DNA of 62,614 nt from Eubacteriales bacterium. GTDB taxonomy: Bacteria > Bacillota > Clostridia > Lachnospirales > Lachnospiraceae. Of the stretch, positions 8,793 to 17,554 are shown in pieces (position 1 is the stretch's first letter; each line of letters starts with the position of its first letter). The translations under genes were made by a program, and so were the position numbers. A model generated the notes under the pieces. It was given only the letters and a program-made list of their open reading frames with translations, did not search any database and was not told the origin of the DNA. The DNA lies in the NCBI GenBank assembly GCA_030524225.1, contig JAUNGV010000010.1:1-62614 (forward strand), read 5' to 3'.

Positions 8793-8949
8793 AATATAAT
8801 CTCCTCTTTTCTGATCCAAGCTTCTGTTCACAGCGCTCTATCCGCGCCAAACCATCTCCGGCGTTTCTGCCTTCACGGCAATTTATGAACAAACTGTAAA
8901 CTGTTTTTGAATACATGAGGTATGATATCATGAAAACAAGAATGTTTTC

Positions 8950-8979
8950 CCACCCATAGCGGGTGGTTTTGTTCTGTTT
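8950..8979 (+). terminator. Hairpin with T-rich tail
   Basis: CCACCC (8950-8955) pairs with GGGTGG (8961-8966), followed by TTTTGTTCTGTTT. No plus-strand gene precedes it, so it may serve another role. The 8793-9108 gap also holds the palindrome ATGATATCAT near 8921 and otherwise nothing I recognise. Confidence 0.4.
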
Positions 8980-9108
8980 ATGTTAATCTTTTGTGAATTT
9001 ATAAAGATTTAGCGCCATTTCCTGACTCTTCCGCGGAATCATTCCCCTGCGTATCGCTCCGCACACTGCCAATCTGTTTGCCCGGCGGCAGAGTTCCGGC
9101 CGCCTCCA

Positions 9109-10017
9109 CTACTGCATCCTCGTCTCCGGATACAGCAATCCGATCAGCTTGCGCCTCGACTCGATTCCCAGCTTGAAAAAGATACTTTTCATCGCTGACT
9201 TTACCGTATTCTCACTGATATACAGCCGCTCGGCAATCTCACGGTTCGTCAGTCCCGAGGAAGCCATCGAGGCAATTTCCTGCTCCCGTCTCGTCAGCTT
9301 CGCCACCGAGCTCTCCGAACGCAGCTGCAGCCGCAGAACATCCGACACCTCCCCGATCGCCCCATCCGAATGGCGGTAAAGCGAGACAACCGCCTCGATC
9401 GTCACCGGAATATGATTCTGCAGGAAATAATCGTAAATATCCTCCGCATGCAGCCGCAGAGACTCCGCCTCCACCACCAGACACCCCGGAAGCCTCTCCC
9501 ATTCCCTGAAAATATTCTGCATCTCCTCGTCCCGCTCCGGATTTTCCCTCTCATTATAGAGCAGATAAAAACGCCAGCCGGGAACCGGCGCAGCGCACAT
9601 CGCCCCGACAAACGCCTTCAATTCCTCCGCGCCCAGCCGCTCCGCACTCTCGATCACAACCGCTGCGCCGTTTTGTCCCTGCCGCCGCGCCTCCCGAGCC
9701 CTCCGGTGCATCTGTTCCGAGATCAGCCGCAGACTCTTTCCGCGCAGGACGAAGCCCGCGTCCCTGACTTCCTGCGGAATCTCCTCCTCATAGAGCAGGC
9801 GCAGAAACCTGTCCCAGATTTCCGCGCCCTCTCCCTCTCTGGCAGACACCACTGCTGTTCGCCGCCCCATCGCCGCCGCACAGTCCTGTGCAAACGTCCG
9901 TTTTCCAAAGGAAACCGGCGCTCTCAGCACTGTAAAATAGGAATGTCTGCTCCGGTTCATCTTCCTCTGTACTTTCTCCGCATAAAAGCGCTCCGCCGTT
10001 TCCCTCTCCACCGGCAT
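9109..10017 (-). CDS. LuxR-family regulator with a degenerate P-loop domain
   Basis: 302 residues. The C-terminus (about 238-300) is a LuxR helix-turn-helix: LTRREQEIASMASSGLTNRE, with ENTVKSAMKSIFFKLG. The N-terminus aligns with the start of MalT-type STAND ATPases, but the P-loop is decayed to APVSFGKRTF (residues 33-42), and the later STAND and repeat domains of the usual 900-residue proteins are missing. Start chosen at the ATG at 10017 behind GAGAGGAG; upstream GTG/ATG codons at 10167 and 10053 are possible. Target genes unknown. Confidence 0.7.
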   Translation of the reverse strand: MPVERETAERFYAEKVQRKMNRSRHSYFTVLRAPVSFGKRTFAQDCAAAMGRRTAVVSAREGEGAEIWDRFLRLLYEEEIPQEVRDAGFVLRGKSLRLISEQMHRRAREARRQGQNGAAVVIESAERLGAEELKAFVGAMCAAPVPGWRFYLLYNERENPERDEEMQNIFREWERLPGCLVVEAESLRLHAEDIYDYFLQNHIPVTIEAVVSLYRHSDGAIGEVSDVLRLQLRSESSVAKLTRREQEIASMASSGLTNREIAERLYISENTVKSAMKSIFFKLGIESRRKLIGLLYPETRMQ

Positions 10018-10228
10018 AGCTCCTCTCTGTTTCGTCTGTCTCATCAGTTTCATCTGATCTGCCCGCACCTGTCCGTCTTCTCTGCCCGTCAGCTGCCGCC
10101 ATCCGCTGCGCCCGCACACGCGGTTACAACCGGCTCTCCGGCCACGTATCCGGCCGACTGTTTCCACCCGAACGCCTCACCTGCACACACGGCTGCAAAT
10201 GACACGCTCTGCCGTATATCCGACCAGC

Positions 10229-11476
10229 TTACGTGCGGTTCAGAGGCTCCTCTTCCTGATAATACGCAAGCAGTTTTTCCACCACCTGATTATAACTCAG
10301 AATTCCCTCGCTGACACCGTTGACTTTCAGCGTGGTATCCGTAAATGTCACCGATGCAGCGCGGGCTGTTTTCGTGGAAATGATCGCCTTCTCCTCCACC
10401 TTTTTCCACGCATCGTCCGTCAGGAAGGTATTGTCCGCCTTGACCAGCGCGGAGATTTCCACATGAGAGGCGTACACCTCCCTGTTCTTCCCAATCGAAT
10501 CATAGAAATCATTGTTCACATAATTGAGCACGCCCAGATAACCGCTGTAGACAAACGCCGGATCGTCCGAACCGATGCACGCCAGAAAACCCAGCATATT
10601 CGCGTCGTCCTCCTTGATGTATCCCTTTAAGTGCGACAGCTCATGACAGAGCGTAAACGGCACGTTCATCTGCGCCATGGTCGTGTTGTAATTCGCCTCC
10701 ATAGAGAACGGGAAATAATATCCCTGCATATAGGACTGGCTCATCAGATCCGAGAACGCCATCCCTTTCGGCTGCGGATAATACCCGCTCAGCTGCGGAT
10801 ACTCCTGCGACAGGCGCTGCATGGCCGCAATCGCCTCCTCCCGCACGTCCGCCTGAAAAACAACTTCCCCCGCCTCGTTTCTCGGCACCTCTCCCGCCAG
10901 TACATTGGCCTGCTCCACAATATAGTCACGCAGCAGAGCCAGCTGTTCTTTGGAGTAAAAAAGCGCTCTCTCCTGCTCGCTCCACTCCTTCGATCCGTCC
11001 GTCAGCCCCGTCGCCTGATAGAGGATAAAGCAGTTCAGCGTCATCACCAGCAGCACGGCCGCCAGCAGCCATGCCGTCGCTTCTGTAAAACGTGCGGAAA
11101 ACCGTCTCCACCGCACCGCGATCAAAACTTTCCCATCTCCGTGCTCTCCGCCCGCAAGGGAAACGTCCACACCTCCGCGCTCTCTTCCCGCCAGCCGCTT
11201 CCCCGCACCGCAGAGAGACAGAACTGCCGTCACCGCCAGCGTCAGCATCAGCGCAATCAGCCACAGCACCCCCAACACAATCATGACCTCTCCGACAGAA
11301 AAGGGCGCCAGCCCCGTCAGCCTCCCGTACGTCTCCGACCACAGCGGAAACACCCGGCGCACATACGCATCCGCAAACGCCTCACTGTTCCACGCTGCCA
11401 GATTCAAAACAGCCGAAGCCCCCAAAAGAACCGCCAGAAAGAACCATCGCCCGCGGCCACCCCGTCGTCTCCCCAT
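10229..11476 (-). CDS. DUF3810 family membrane protein with zinc-protease-like motif
   Basis: 415 residues. Three membrane helices occupy the N-terminal third (LAVLLGASAVLNLAAW; VGEVMIVLGVLWLIALMLTL; TAWLLAAVLLVMTLNCFILY). The soluble rest carries HELSHLKGYIKEDDAN near residue 277, an HExxH site with a downstream acidic pair, as in DUF3810, a family of presumed metallopeptidases. The long open frame upstream runs into the family A repeat, so I place the start at 11476 behind AGGGGTGG. Substrate unknown. Confidence 0.75.
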   Translation of the reverse strand: MGRRRGGRGRWFFLAVLLGASAVLNLAAWNSEAFADAYVRRVFPLWSETYGRLTGLAPFSVGEVMIVLGVLWLIALMLTLAVTAVLSLCGAGKRLAGRERGGVDVSLAGGEHGDGKVLIAVRWRRFSARFTEATAWLLAAVLLVMTLNCFILYQATGLTDGSKEWSEQERALFYSKEQLALLRDYIVEQANVLAGEVPRNEAGEVVFQADVREEAIAAMQRLSQEYPQLSGYYPQPKGMAFSDLMSQSYMQGYYFPFSMEANYNTTMAQMNVPFTLCHELSHLKGYIKEDDANMLGFLACIGSDDPAFVYSGYLGVLNYVNNDFYDSIGKNREVYASHVEISALVKADNTFLTDDAWKKVEEKAIISTKTARAASVTFTDTTLKVNGVSEGILSYNQVVEKLLAYYQEEEPLNRT

Positions 11477-11588
11477 ACGCCACCCCTTCCCAACGCGCCC
11501 CCACGCGTCAAATATCCATTCTTCTTTCAGTATAAGAAAATATTTTTCAGATAATAAGAATGGGATTTGAACACTTTGTAAACAATGA

Positions 11589-11716
11589 GCCGTGCACAGA
11601 ATGAAAAGAACACGCTTACGCCGTGCCTGCACGGAAGTAAGCGTGTTCTTTTCATTCTGTATAGGGCGAAGCCCCACACCGAGCCGCAGCGCAGCGAAGG
11701 CGAGGTGTGGCACGGC
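11589..11716. repeat. Family A cloverleaf repeat, copy 1
   Basis: Outer stem GCCGTGC (11589-11595)/GCACGGC (11710-11716). Hairpin 1: a perfect 24-bp stem, 11596-11619 with 11637-11660, capped by CCGTGC-CT-GCACGG (11621-11634). Hairpin 2: GGGC-GAA-GCCC (11664-11674). Hairpin 3: CCACACC (11674-11680)/GGTGTGG (11704-11710) around GAGCCGCAGCGCAGCG. It lies between the trkA stop and the DUF3810 start. The stem-1 sequence is not shared with the other copies, while the tip and hairpin 2 are. Confidence 0.8.
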
Positions 11717-11758
11717 GGAGTGACTGCAGCCGAGACACGCAGGGCCGCAGTGGCTTCC

Positions 11759-12409
11759 TCACTCCTCCTTCGAGATGCGGAACACATCCGCCGACTTCCC
11801 GATCACCACCACATGATCCCCTTCCCGGAACACATAATCCCCCTCCGGCGTGGGATTCAGATAAGAATCCCTGCGGATTGCGATAATATTGAACTTGCAG
11901 GTCTGCCGGATACGCAGCTCCGCGATGGTCTTTCCGATCCACTCCCGCAGAATCGCAATTTCAAAAATCGAATACTCCGACGTCAGCTCCACGAAATCAA
12001 AAATATTTTCCGAGTTATAGCGAACCGCCAGCTTCTCCGCATTCTCCCTCTCCGGATAGAAGACCTCATCCGCTCCGATCTTCTTCAGGAACTTGGCCTG
12101 CCTGTCCCTCTTGGCCCGGGAAACGACACATTTGGCCCCCATCTCCTTCAGACTCGAGGTGATCTCCAGCGTCGCGTAGAAATCCTCTCCAACCGTGACG
12201 AAGCAGTGATCGAAATTATTGACGCCCAGTGAGCGCAGCACATCCTCATTCGTGCAGTCCCCCGTATACGCGTTGTCAAAATCCGGCAGAAGCGCCTGAA
12301 TCACCGCCTCATCCTTGTCCACAATCATCACATCGTTTCCCAGTTCCTGCATCCTCGTCGCCAGATGCGTCCCGAGTCTCCCCATTCCGATCACCAGTAC
12401 CGATTTCAT
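11759..12409 (-). CDS. TrkA/KtrA family K+ channel regulator
   Basis: 216-residue cytosolic RCK protein that gates a K+ translocating subunit in response to bound nucleotide. The N-terminal Rossmann domain has GMGRLG at residues 8-13 and the acidic end of strand 2 in MIVDKDE; the C-terminal RCK_C domain covers about 135-216. AGGAG precedes the ATG at 12409. The membrane partner (ktrB/trkH) is not adjacent, so it must be elsewhere. An extended -10 promoter lies about 150 bases upstream and a family A repeat follows the stop. Confidence 0.88.
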   Translation of the reverse strand: MKSVLVIGMGRLGTHLATRMQELGNDVMIVDKDEAVIQALLPDFDNAYTGDCTNEDVLRSLGVNNFDHCFVTVGEDFYATLEITSSLKEMGAKCVVSRAKRDRQAKFLKKIGADEVFYPERENAEKLAVRYNSENIFDFVELTSEYSIFEIAILREWIGKTIAELRIRQTCKFNIIAIRRDSYLNPTPEGDYVFREGDHVVVIGKSADVFRISKEE

Positions 12410-12562
12410 AACGCTCTCCTTCTTTTCACGGCTAATTTTCAGCCAATATCTCATCGGATCAAATTTCTGCGGATGCTCCTAACCGATGGCACCGCTCCCC
12501 TCACAGATCGCTTCTTCCCCCGCTTCGCCGACGGGAAGCAGGGACAGGAACGAACACCTCGA

Positions 12563-12572
12563 TTATAGCACA
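12563..12572 (-). promoter_or_regulatory. Extended -10 promoter for trkA
   Basis: Minus strand reads TGTGCTATAATCG: TGC followed by a consensus TATAAT (12568-12563). No good -35 is seen, as is common for extended -10 promoters. Confidence 0.55.
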
Positions 12573-12652
12573 GATTCACGGAGATTACGTCGTCTGCACA
12601 GCGCCTCTTTGCCCTCCTCACTGCAAAAGACGTTGCATGTGTACCGGCTTTG

Positions 12653-13366
12653 CTATTTATCAACTTTATGCAGCAGTATGGCGCATACACAAACAGCCAA
12701 TATAAAAATTACTATCAGCGGCAATAAATTTTCAAACTGAAACGTACTGTCTGCCATCACTTTATATCCCCATGCGGCCGGAAAAATCTTTCCTGCCATT
12801 TCAAAGGCTTTTGGCATCAGTTCAATCGGAAACATAATCCCGGAGAGCACGACAGAGGGCAGAAAAATAATGATAGAAACCATTGAGGTTGTTGCCTGAT
12901 CTTTCACCGCCAAACCGATTATACTGGCAATGCTAAGGGATACCGCAATAAAAACAGCAAGGCAGGCAAAGTACAACACCGGATTTTCCGGTATCCCGGC
13001 ATGGAACACAACCGGCGCAGCAAGGTACAGAATTATGCTCATAATGAACAGATGTATATAGGCGGAAATATTCGTCAGAACAAGACCGAGATATAACGGC
13101 ACACCATTTGCTTTATAAACTTTTTTGATATCACTGCTGTAAATTTCAACAAGCGAGGGCGGCTGGCCAATTAACGCTCCCATCGTCACTCCGAAAACCG
13201 TCATGGACTGAATGAGCGTGTATCTTGTTTCCGGCATGACAGAGGTAAATACCCCACCCATAATTGCAAAGAACAGGAGAGGAACAATATAACAGGTTAT
13301 GAGTAATGTTTTACTCCGTATGTCTAACTTCCATTGCAAAGAAACCCCGTATAAAAATGCCCCCAT
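12653..13366 (-). CDS. ABC-2 type transporter permease
   Basis: 237 residues with six predicted membrane helices and the ABC-2 architecture: one N-terminal helix (LLITCYIVPLLFFAIMGGVF), a loop, then five. It starts immediately after the stop of the ATPase gene (13367), so the two are cotranscribed with the MerR gene ahead of them. Together they form a likely drug or peptide exporter; the substrate cannot be read from the sequence. Confidence 0.88.
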   Translation of the reverse strand: MGAFLYGVSLQWKLDIRSKTLLITCYIVPLLFFAIMGGVFTSVMPETRYTLIQSMTVFGVTMGALIGQPPSLVEIYSSDIKKVYKANGVPLYLGLVLTNISAYIHLFIMSIILYLAAPVVFHAGIPENPVLYFACLAVFIAVSLSIASIIGLAVKDQATTSMVSIIIFLPSVVLSGIMFPIELMPKAFEMAGKIFPAAWGYKVMADSTFQFENLLPLIVIFILAVCVCAILLHKVDK

Positions 13367-14179
13367 CTATGATTCCCCCTTCGCGATTTTCATAAAATGC
13401 TGTTCCAGAGTACCGCGGTTTATCTGTATATCCACAATAGATTCTCCATTTTCTTTATACTGTGTGAGCAGCGACAGCAATGTTTCTCCGATAATCCCAG
13501 ATTCATAGGTTTCGGTGCCGCTTTCCGTTTGAATTGTGATGTTATACTGTTTTCCCACTGTTTCACCCAGTTGCTCAACGGTTCCGGCAAAAGCAATCTT
13601 CCCCTCGGATAAAATGGCAATCCGGTCACACAAACTCTCCACTTCGGCCATGTCATGGCTTGCCAGCAGGATTGTTTTGCCCATTGCCTTTAATTGCCGG
13701 ATCTGTCTGTGTAAAGAAAGCCGGCCTTCCACATCAAGTCCGGCCGTTGGTTCATCAAGAAAAATAATGTCCGGATCCCGCGTCAGGGCAAGCGCCAGAT
13801 GAAGCCGCCGCTTCTGACCTGTTGATAATTGATAATACTGTTTCTCCGCAAATTCATAAATGCCGAGAGCGTCAAGGATTGTTTTGTCAATGGAACTTTT
13901 ATTCCATTTCGCAAACAATCTGACTGCTTCCAATGGTTTAATATGCTCCGGCAAAGAGGCTGACTGCAGCTGGATTCCTATTCTGCCGTTGATGGTAATA
14001 TGTCCGCTGTCGTATTTTCTCAGCCCTTCGATACATTCAAGAGAGGTGGTTTTCCCTGCGCCGTTTACACCGAGCAGCGCAAAAATCTCTCCCTGCCGTA
14101 CACAAAACTCCAAGCCGTTCAGCACAACATGGGTTCCGTAGCTTTTCTTTAAGCCGCTGATTTTCATAGCCTCATTCAT
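13367..14179 (-). CDS. ABC transporter ATP-binding protein
   Basis: 270-residue nucleotide-binding subunit for the following permease. Walker A GVNGAGKTT (about residues 38-46), signature LSTGQKRR, Walker B IIFLDEPTAGLD, and H-loop ASHD are all present; the Q-loop is in GIQLQSASLPE. AGGAGGG precedes the ATG, which overlaps the stop of the MerR gene (ATGA). The C-terminal 60 residues form a small regulatory domain as in CcmA/NatA-type exporters. Confidence 0.92.
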   Translation of the reverse strand: MNEAMKISGLKKSYGTHVVLNGLEFCVRQGEIFALLGVNGAGKTTSLECIEGLRKYDSGHITINGRIGIQLQSASLPEHIKPLEAVRLFAKWNKSSIDKTILDALGIYEFAEKQYYQLSTGQKRRLHLALALTRDPDIIFLDEPTAGLDVEGRLSLHRQIRQLKAMGKTILLASHDMAEVESLCDRIAILSEGKIAFAGTVEQLGETVGKQYNITIQTESGTETYESGIIGETLLSLLTQYKENGESIVDIQINRGTLEQHFMKIAKGES

Positions 14180-14976
14180 CTTGTTCCCTCCTGAAACGGG
14201 TCAACACCTATTCGGGAAAAATAGGAGCCTAATGCCTGCTCCACATAGCCGTTGGCAATCGTCTGTTTTTCTCTCCATTTCTGATTCGCATTTTGAAATT
14301 GCCCTAATTCCATGAGTTTAGGGAGCATACTCATATCTCCGCCGGTGAAATCCGTTATCATATCCCAATAGGCTTTTGCAAACTTCTGTCCCTCATCACT
14401 GTCTGCGGGAACGCCTGCATTTTGAAGTCTGATCGCTTCGTCCTGAAGCTGCATGAAAGTGTCCATAACCGCCCTTCCTCTGTCTTTGTCAAAACGGCTG
14501 CGGATGTGGTCGAGGGTCTGGTCATCAAAATGCTTGATTAACCAGTAGTAATCATTTTTCATCTGCAAATTAACAATAATGTCAGCATATTTTTTGAAGT
14601 CAACAGACTGCATTTGAAGGACTTCCTCGTGCAGCGCTTCCAGCTCCCTTAATGATTCAGACAGACTGTCTATTTTTTGCCTGACAGCGGCAGCCTGTTC
14701 CGTTAGAACAGCAGCAATTTCAGCCGGTGAATCAAGAGGAGTAAGCCGGTTTTTTATATCATCCAGAGAAAAACCCAGGTGTTTGAAGGACAAAATCTGA
14801 TGAAGCTTCACGATGTCTTTATCTGTATATAACCTGCGTCCCCCTTCGCTCACGGCTGAGGGAGAGAGCAAACCTTCTCTGTCGTAATGCTGCAGCGTCC
14901 GTACAGTGACGTCCATTTTCTTTGCGACTTCGCCAACGGTCATATAACCCTGTGGTATAGCCTTATGTTTATCCAT
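14176..14976 (-). CDS. MerR family transcriptional regulator
   Basis: 266 residues; the N-terminal winged helix (MTVGEVAKKMDVTVRTLQHY) and the dimerisation coiled coil (about 75-125) are typical, followed by a TipAS-like effector-binding part (residues about 150-260). AGGAGG lies seven bases before the ATG at 14976; an earlier in-frame ATG at 15006 sits in the promoter. First gene of a three-gene exporter operon that it probably controls, since its own promoter carries ACGTAACGT between -35 and -10. Confidence 0.9.
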   Translation of the reverse strand: MDKHKAIPQGYMTVGEVAKKMDVTVRTLQHYDREGLLSPSAVSEGGRRLYTDKDIVKLHQILSFKHLGFSLDDIKNRLTPLDSPAEIAAVLTEQAAAVRQKIDSLSESLRELEALHEEVLQMQSVDFKKYADIIVNLQMKNDYYWLIKHFDDQTLDHIRSRFDKDRGRAVMDTFMQLQDEAIRLQNAGVPADSDEGQKFAKAYWDMITDFTGGDMSMLPKLMELGQFQNANQKWREKQTIANGYVEQALGSYFSRIGVDPFQEGTR

Positions 14977-14992
14977 ATCGCACCTCCTGCTT

Positions 14993-15021
14993 ATAGTATG
15001 CCTCATTACGTTACGTCACAA
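14993..15021 (-). promoter_or_regulatory. MerR-ABC operon promoter and operator
   Basis: Minus strand: -35 TTGTGA (15021-15016), a 17-base spacer containing ACGTAACGT, and -10 TACTAT (14998-14993). The near-palindrome between the hexamers is where MerR proteins usually bind. Confidence 0.6.
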
Positions 15022-15171
15022 ACAAGTGCTTTTGAAAAGATTTCGAGAAAAAGATGGAACAGCGGACTGCTTCCTGTCAGATGAAGAATTTTGCCGCTTT
15101 GTTTAGATTCGCACAGTAAATCTCAGTTTTTTAACGTAACATTTATTACATACATTCCATTCCTCTCCCGG

Positions 15172-15177
15172 TATAAT
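15172..15177 (+). promoter_or_regulatory. -10 box for the 15.2-18.5 kb module
   Basis: TATAAT, 60 bases before the start of the binding-protein gene; the -35 region (about CATACA) is poor, so activation may be needed. Confidence 0.4.
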
Positions 15178-15236
15178 CAGCCGTGAAAACAGACAGAACC
15201 GGCACCCGTAAATAAACACACAGGAAAGGAGCTCTC

Positions 15237-16490
15237 ATGGCAAATCCCTACTTCTCCCTCTCCGAAAAGGTATTCGACGTCACAGAACGCTATCCGGCGC
15301 TCATCGATCTTCTGGCCGACAATGGCTTTGAACCGCTGCGCAGCGACACGCTGCGCAAAACCCTCGGCAAAACCATCTCTCTGGAAAGCGCCCTTCGCTC
15401 CCGGCATTTTGATCCCGCTCTGTTTGAGCAGCGCATGGTCGATGTCATCGAACAGGATTCCTCCGCTCTTCTCAAAGCGCTCTCTCCCGAGGCCATAGGA
15501 CGCAGTGAAAACGCCGGAATCCGCATAAGCGGCATTCTCCCCTGCCCGATCCGCGTGCAGCTTGTGGAACATCTGCAGCGCTGGATTGATGAACACCAGC
15601 TGTCAGTGGACTGCAATCTGCAGGCGGCCAGCATGGGCGTCGAACATCTGCGGCATGAGATTGCCGCGGCAGAAAACGCCGGTGATCTCTCCGACCTCTA
15701 TCTGTCTGCCGGTTTCAGCGTCTTTTTTGACCGCAGTATCATGGGCCGTTTTACCGATGCCGGCGTGTTCACCGATCTGACCGGGTACGAGCGGCTGAAC
15801 CGGGATTTTGACAACGACCGGATCGACTTCAAAGATCCCCTGCATCGTTTCTCCATCATCGGCGCAGTGCCCGCCGTCTTCATGGTCAATGAGGATCAGC
15901 TCGCAGGCCGCCCGCGCCCGGAGCGCTGGTCGGATCTGCTGCGCCCCGAGTTCGAGAACAGCCTCGCCCTGCCGGTCAGAGACCTCGATCTCTTCAACGC
16001 CGTTCTCCTCGGCATCGCCGCGGCATACGGGGAGGACGGCGTGCGCCGCCTCGGCCGCGCCCTCCACAGCGATATGCACCCCGCCCAGATGATTCAGTCC
16101 GGCAACCGCCGCCAGAACGGCCCCGCCGTCACCGTCATGCCCTATTTCTTCACGCAAATGGCGAAGGAGAGCGGACCGATGAAGACGGTCTGGCCCAAAG
16201 ACGGCGCGATTGCCAGCCCGATTTTTCTCCTGACCAAAGTCGCCTCCGGAGATCGTATTCAGCCTCTCGTGGATTTCCTTACCTCCGAAGCGACCGGAAG
16301 AATCTTCTGCGCGGGCGGCAAATTCCCGACCACCAATCCCGGTATCGATAACGGCCTCTCCGCAGACCAGACCTTCCTCTGGCCCGGCTGGGACTATCTC
16401 CACGCACACGACATCGGCGCGGTACTGGCGCACGCAGAGCGCATATTTGCAGAGGCGGAACACGCAGAGAAAGGGGATTCCCTGTCATGA
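15237..16490 (+). CDS. Solute-binding-like protein with DUF1858-like N-terminus, no signal peptide
   Basis: 417 residues. Residues about 8-60 resemble DUF1858 (VTERYPALIDLLADNGFEPL), a small domain seen in redox and metal proteins. Residues about 90-410 resemble an iron-type periplasmic binding protein (FEDLLRPEFENSLALP-like segment RWSDLLRPEFENSLALPVRD). No signal peptide or lipobox is present, so unlike normal binding proteins it should stay in the cytoplasm. AGGAG precedes the ATG, and its stop overlaps the GTPase start (ATGA), so the two are translationally coupled. Ligand unknown. Confidence 0.75.
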   Translation: MANPYFSLSEKVFDVTERYPALIDLLADNGFEPLRSDTLRKTLGKTISLESALRSRHFDPALFEQRMVDVIEQDSSALLKALSPEAIGRSENAGIRISGILPCPIRVQLVEHLQRWIDEHQLSVDCNLQAASMGVEHLRHEIAAAENAGDLSDLYLSAGFSVFFDRSIMGRFTDAGVFTDLTGYERLNRDFDNDRIDFKDPLHRFSIIGAVPAVFMVNEDQLAGRPRPERWSDLLRPEFENSLALPVRDLDLFNAVLLGIAAAYGEDGVRRLGRALHSDMHPAQMIQSGNRRQNGPAVTVMPYFFTQMAKESGPMKTVWPKDGAIASPIFLLTKVASGDRIQPLVDFLTSEATGRIFCAGGKFPTTNPGIDNGLSADQTFLWPGWDYLHAHDIGAVLAHAERIFAEAEHAEKGDSLS

Positions 16491-17176
16491 ATCTGATTAT
16501 TGTCTCCGGTCCTCCCTCCTCGGGCAAGACCTCCGTGATCCTGAAAACCATCGACGCGTTCCGCGCACAGAATCTCTCTGTCGGCGTCGTGAAATTCGAC
16601 TGTCTGGCTTCCGACGACGACCTGCTCTACGAGCGGGCAGGCGTCAGAGTGAAGAAAGGAATCTCCGGCGCACTCTGCCCCGATCACTTTTTTGCCTCCA
16701 ATATCGAGGACGTGGTGAAATGGGGCATACAGGAGAACTTCGATCTGCTGATCACCGAATCTGCCGGTCTGTGCAATCGCTGCTCTCCCTACCTGACGGA
16801 AATCAAAGGCGTCTGCGTCATCGATAATCTCTCCGGCATCAATACCCCGAAAAAAATCGGCCCGATGCTGCAGGCGGCGGATATCGTCGTCATCACCAAA
16901 GGCGACATCGTCTCGCAGGCGGAGCGTGAAGTCTTTGCCGCCCGCGTCAGCGCGGTCAATCCCCGCGCCATGATCCTGCACGTCAACGGCCTGAGCGGAC
17001 AGGGCGCCTACGAACTGAGCACACTGCTGCAGGAGAACGCCCCCTCTCTCATCACCGTAAAAGATCAGAAACTCCGCTTCCCCATGCCCTCCGCCATGTG
17101 CTCCTACTGCCTCGGCGAGACCCGCATCGGCGAAGCCTACCAACTGGGAAACAGCAAAAAAATGGACTGGCAATGA
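16487..17176 (+). CDS. HypB/CobW-like P-loop GTPase
   Basis: 229 residues. P-loop GPPSSGKT (8-15), an ESAG segment (91-94) in the switch region, and TKGD (137-140) as the guanine-specificity motif. Cysteines in CNRC (96-99), Cys110 and a C-terminal CSYC suggest metal or cluster binding. This is the pattern of SIMIBI metallochaperone GTPases (HypB, CobW, UreG), but it is not one of those. It overlaps the preceding gene by four bases and is separated from the ABC gene by a repeat array. Likely delivers or releases a metal or cofactor; the client is unknown. Confidence 0.75.
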   Translation: MNLIIVSGPPSSGKTSVILKTIDAFRAQNLSVGVVKFDCLASDDDLLYERAGVRVKKGISGALCPDHFFASNIEDVVKWGIQENFDLLITESAGLCNRCSPYLTEIKGVCVIDNLSGINTPKKIGPMLQAADIVVITKGDIVSQAEREVFAARVSAVNPRAMILHVNGLSGQGAYELSTLLQENAPSLITVKDQKLRFPMPSAMCSYCLGETRIGEAYQLGNSKKMDWQ

Positions 17177-17308
17177 GCCGTGCGGAATTATGAAAAAGAA
17201 AGTGGCTGCGCCGTGCTTGCACGGAAGCCGCCGCTTACTTTTTCATAATTCCATAGGGCGAAGCCCTCCACCGAGCCGCAGCGAAGCGCAGGCGAGGTGG
17301 CGCACGGC
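17177..17308. repeat. Family A cloverleaf repeat, copy 2
   Basis: Outer stem GCCGTGCG (17177-17184)/CGCACGGC (17301-17308). Hairpin 1: 26 bp with two mismatches and one G-U, 17184-17209 with 17227-17252, tip CCGTGC-TT-GCACGG. Hairpin 2: GGGC-GAA-GCCC (17256-17266). Hairpin 3: CCACC (17268-17272)/GGTGG (17296-17300). It begins right at the GTPase stop. Confidence 0.8.
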
Positions 17309-17530
17309 GGACTAACAGTTTACGATGAGCCGCAGCGAAGCGCACGGCGGACTAACGGCCTGCAACGATCTGCGCCCAGCCGCAGCGAAGCGCAGGCAAG
17401 GTGGCGTCCGGCGGACTAACGGCCTGCAGCGAACCGCGCCCAGACGCAGCGAAGCGCAGGCGAGGTGGCGCACGGCGGACTAACAGTCTACGATGAACCG
17501 CAGCGAAGCGTCCGGCGGACTAACGCGCCG
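17309..17530 (+). repeat. Tandem array of family A 3' halves
   Basis: After copy 2 come about four further diverged units, each containing CCGCAGCGAAGCG and GGCGGACTAAC, spaced 50-75 bases. Only the hairpin-3 half of the element is repeated, without the long hairpin. The array ends with TCCGGAATGGAG, the ribosome site of the ABC gene. Confidence 0.7.
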
Positions 17531-17554
17531 CGCCAATCCGGAATGGAGATTCCT

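Noticed and set aside
11589-11716. Retron or group II intron RNA
   Set aside because: No reverse transcriptase in the window and no conserved intron domain V; kept only as a comparison for the fold.
16487-17176. Second HypB for the hydrogenase
   Set aside because: Motifs differ from HypB, which is encoded at 32298-32966, and the gene is 15 kb from the operon.
17309-17530. Possible CRISPR array
   Set aside because: Units are diverged, irregular in spacing and have no unique spacers of constant length; no cas gene nearby.
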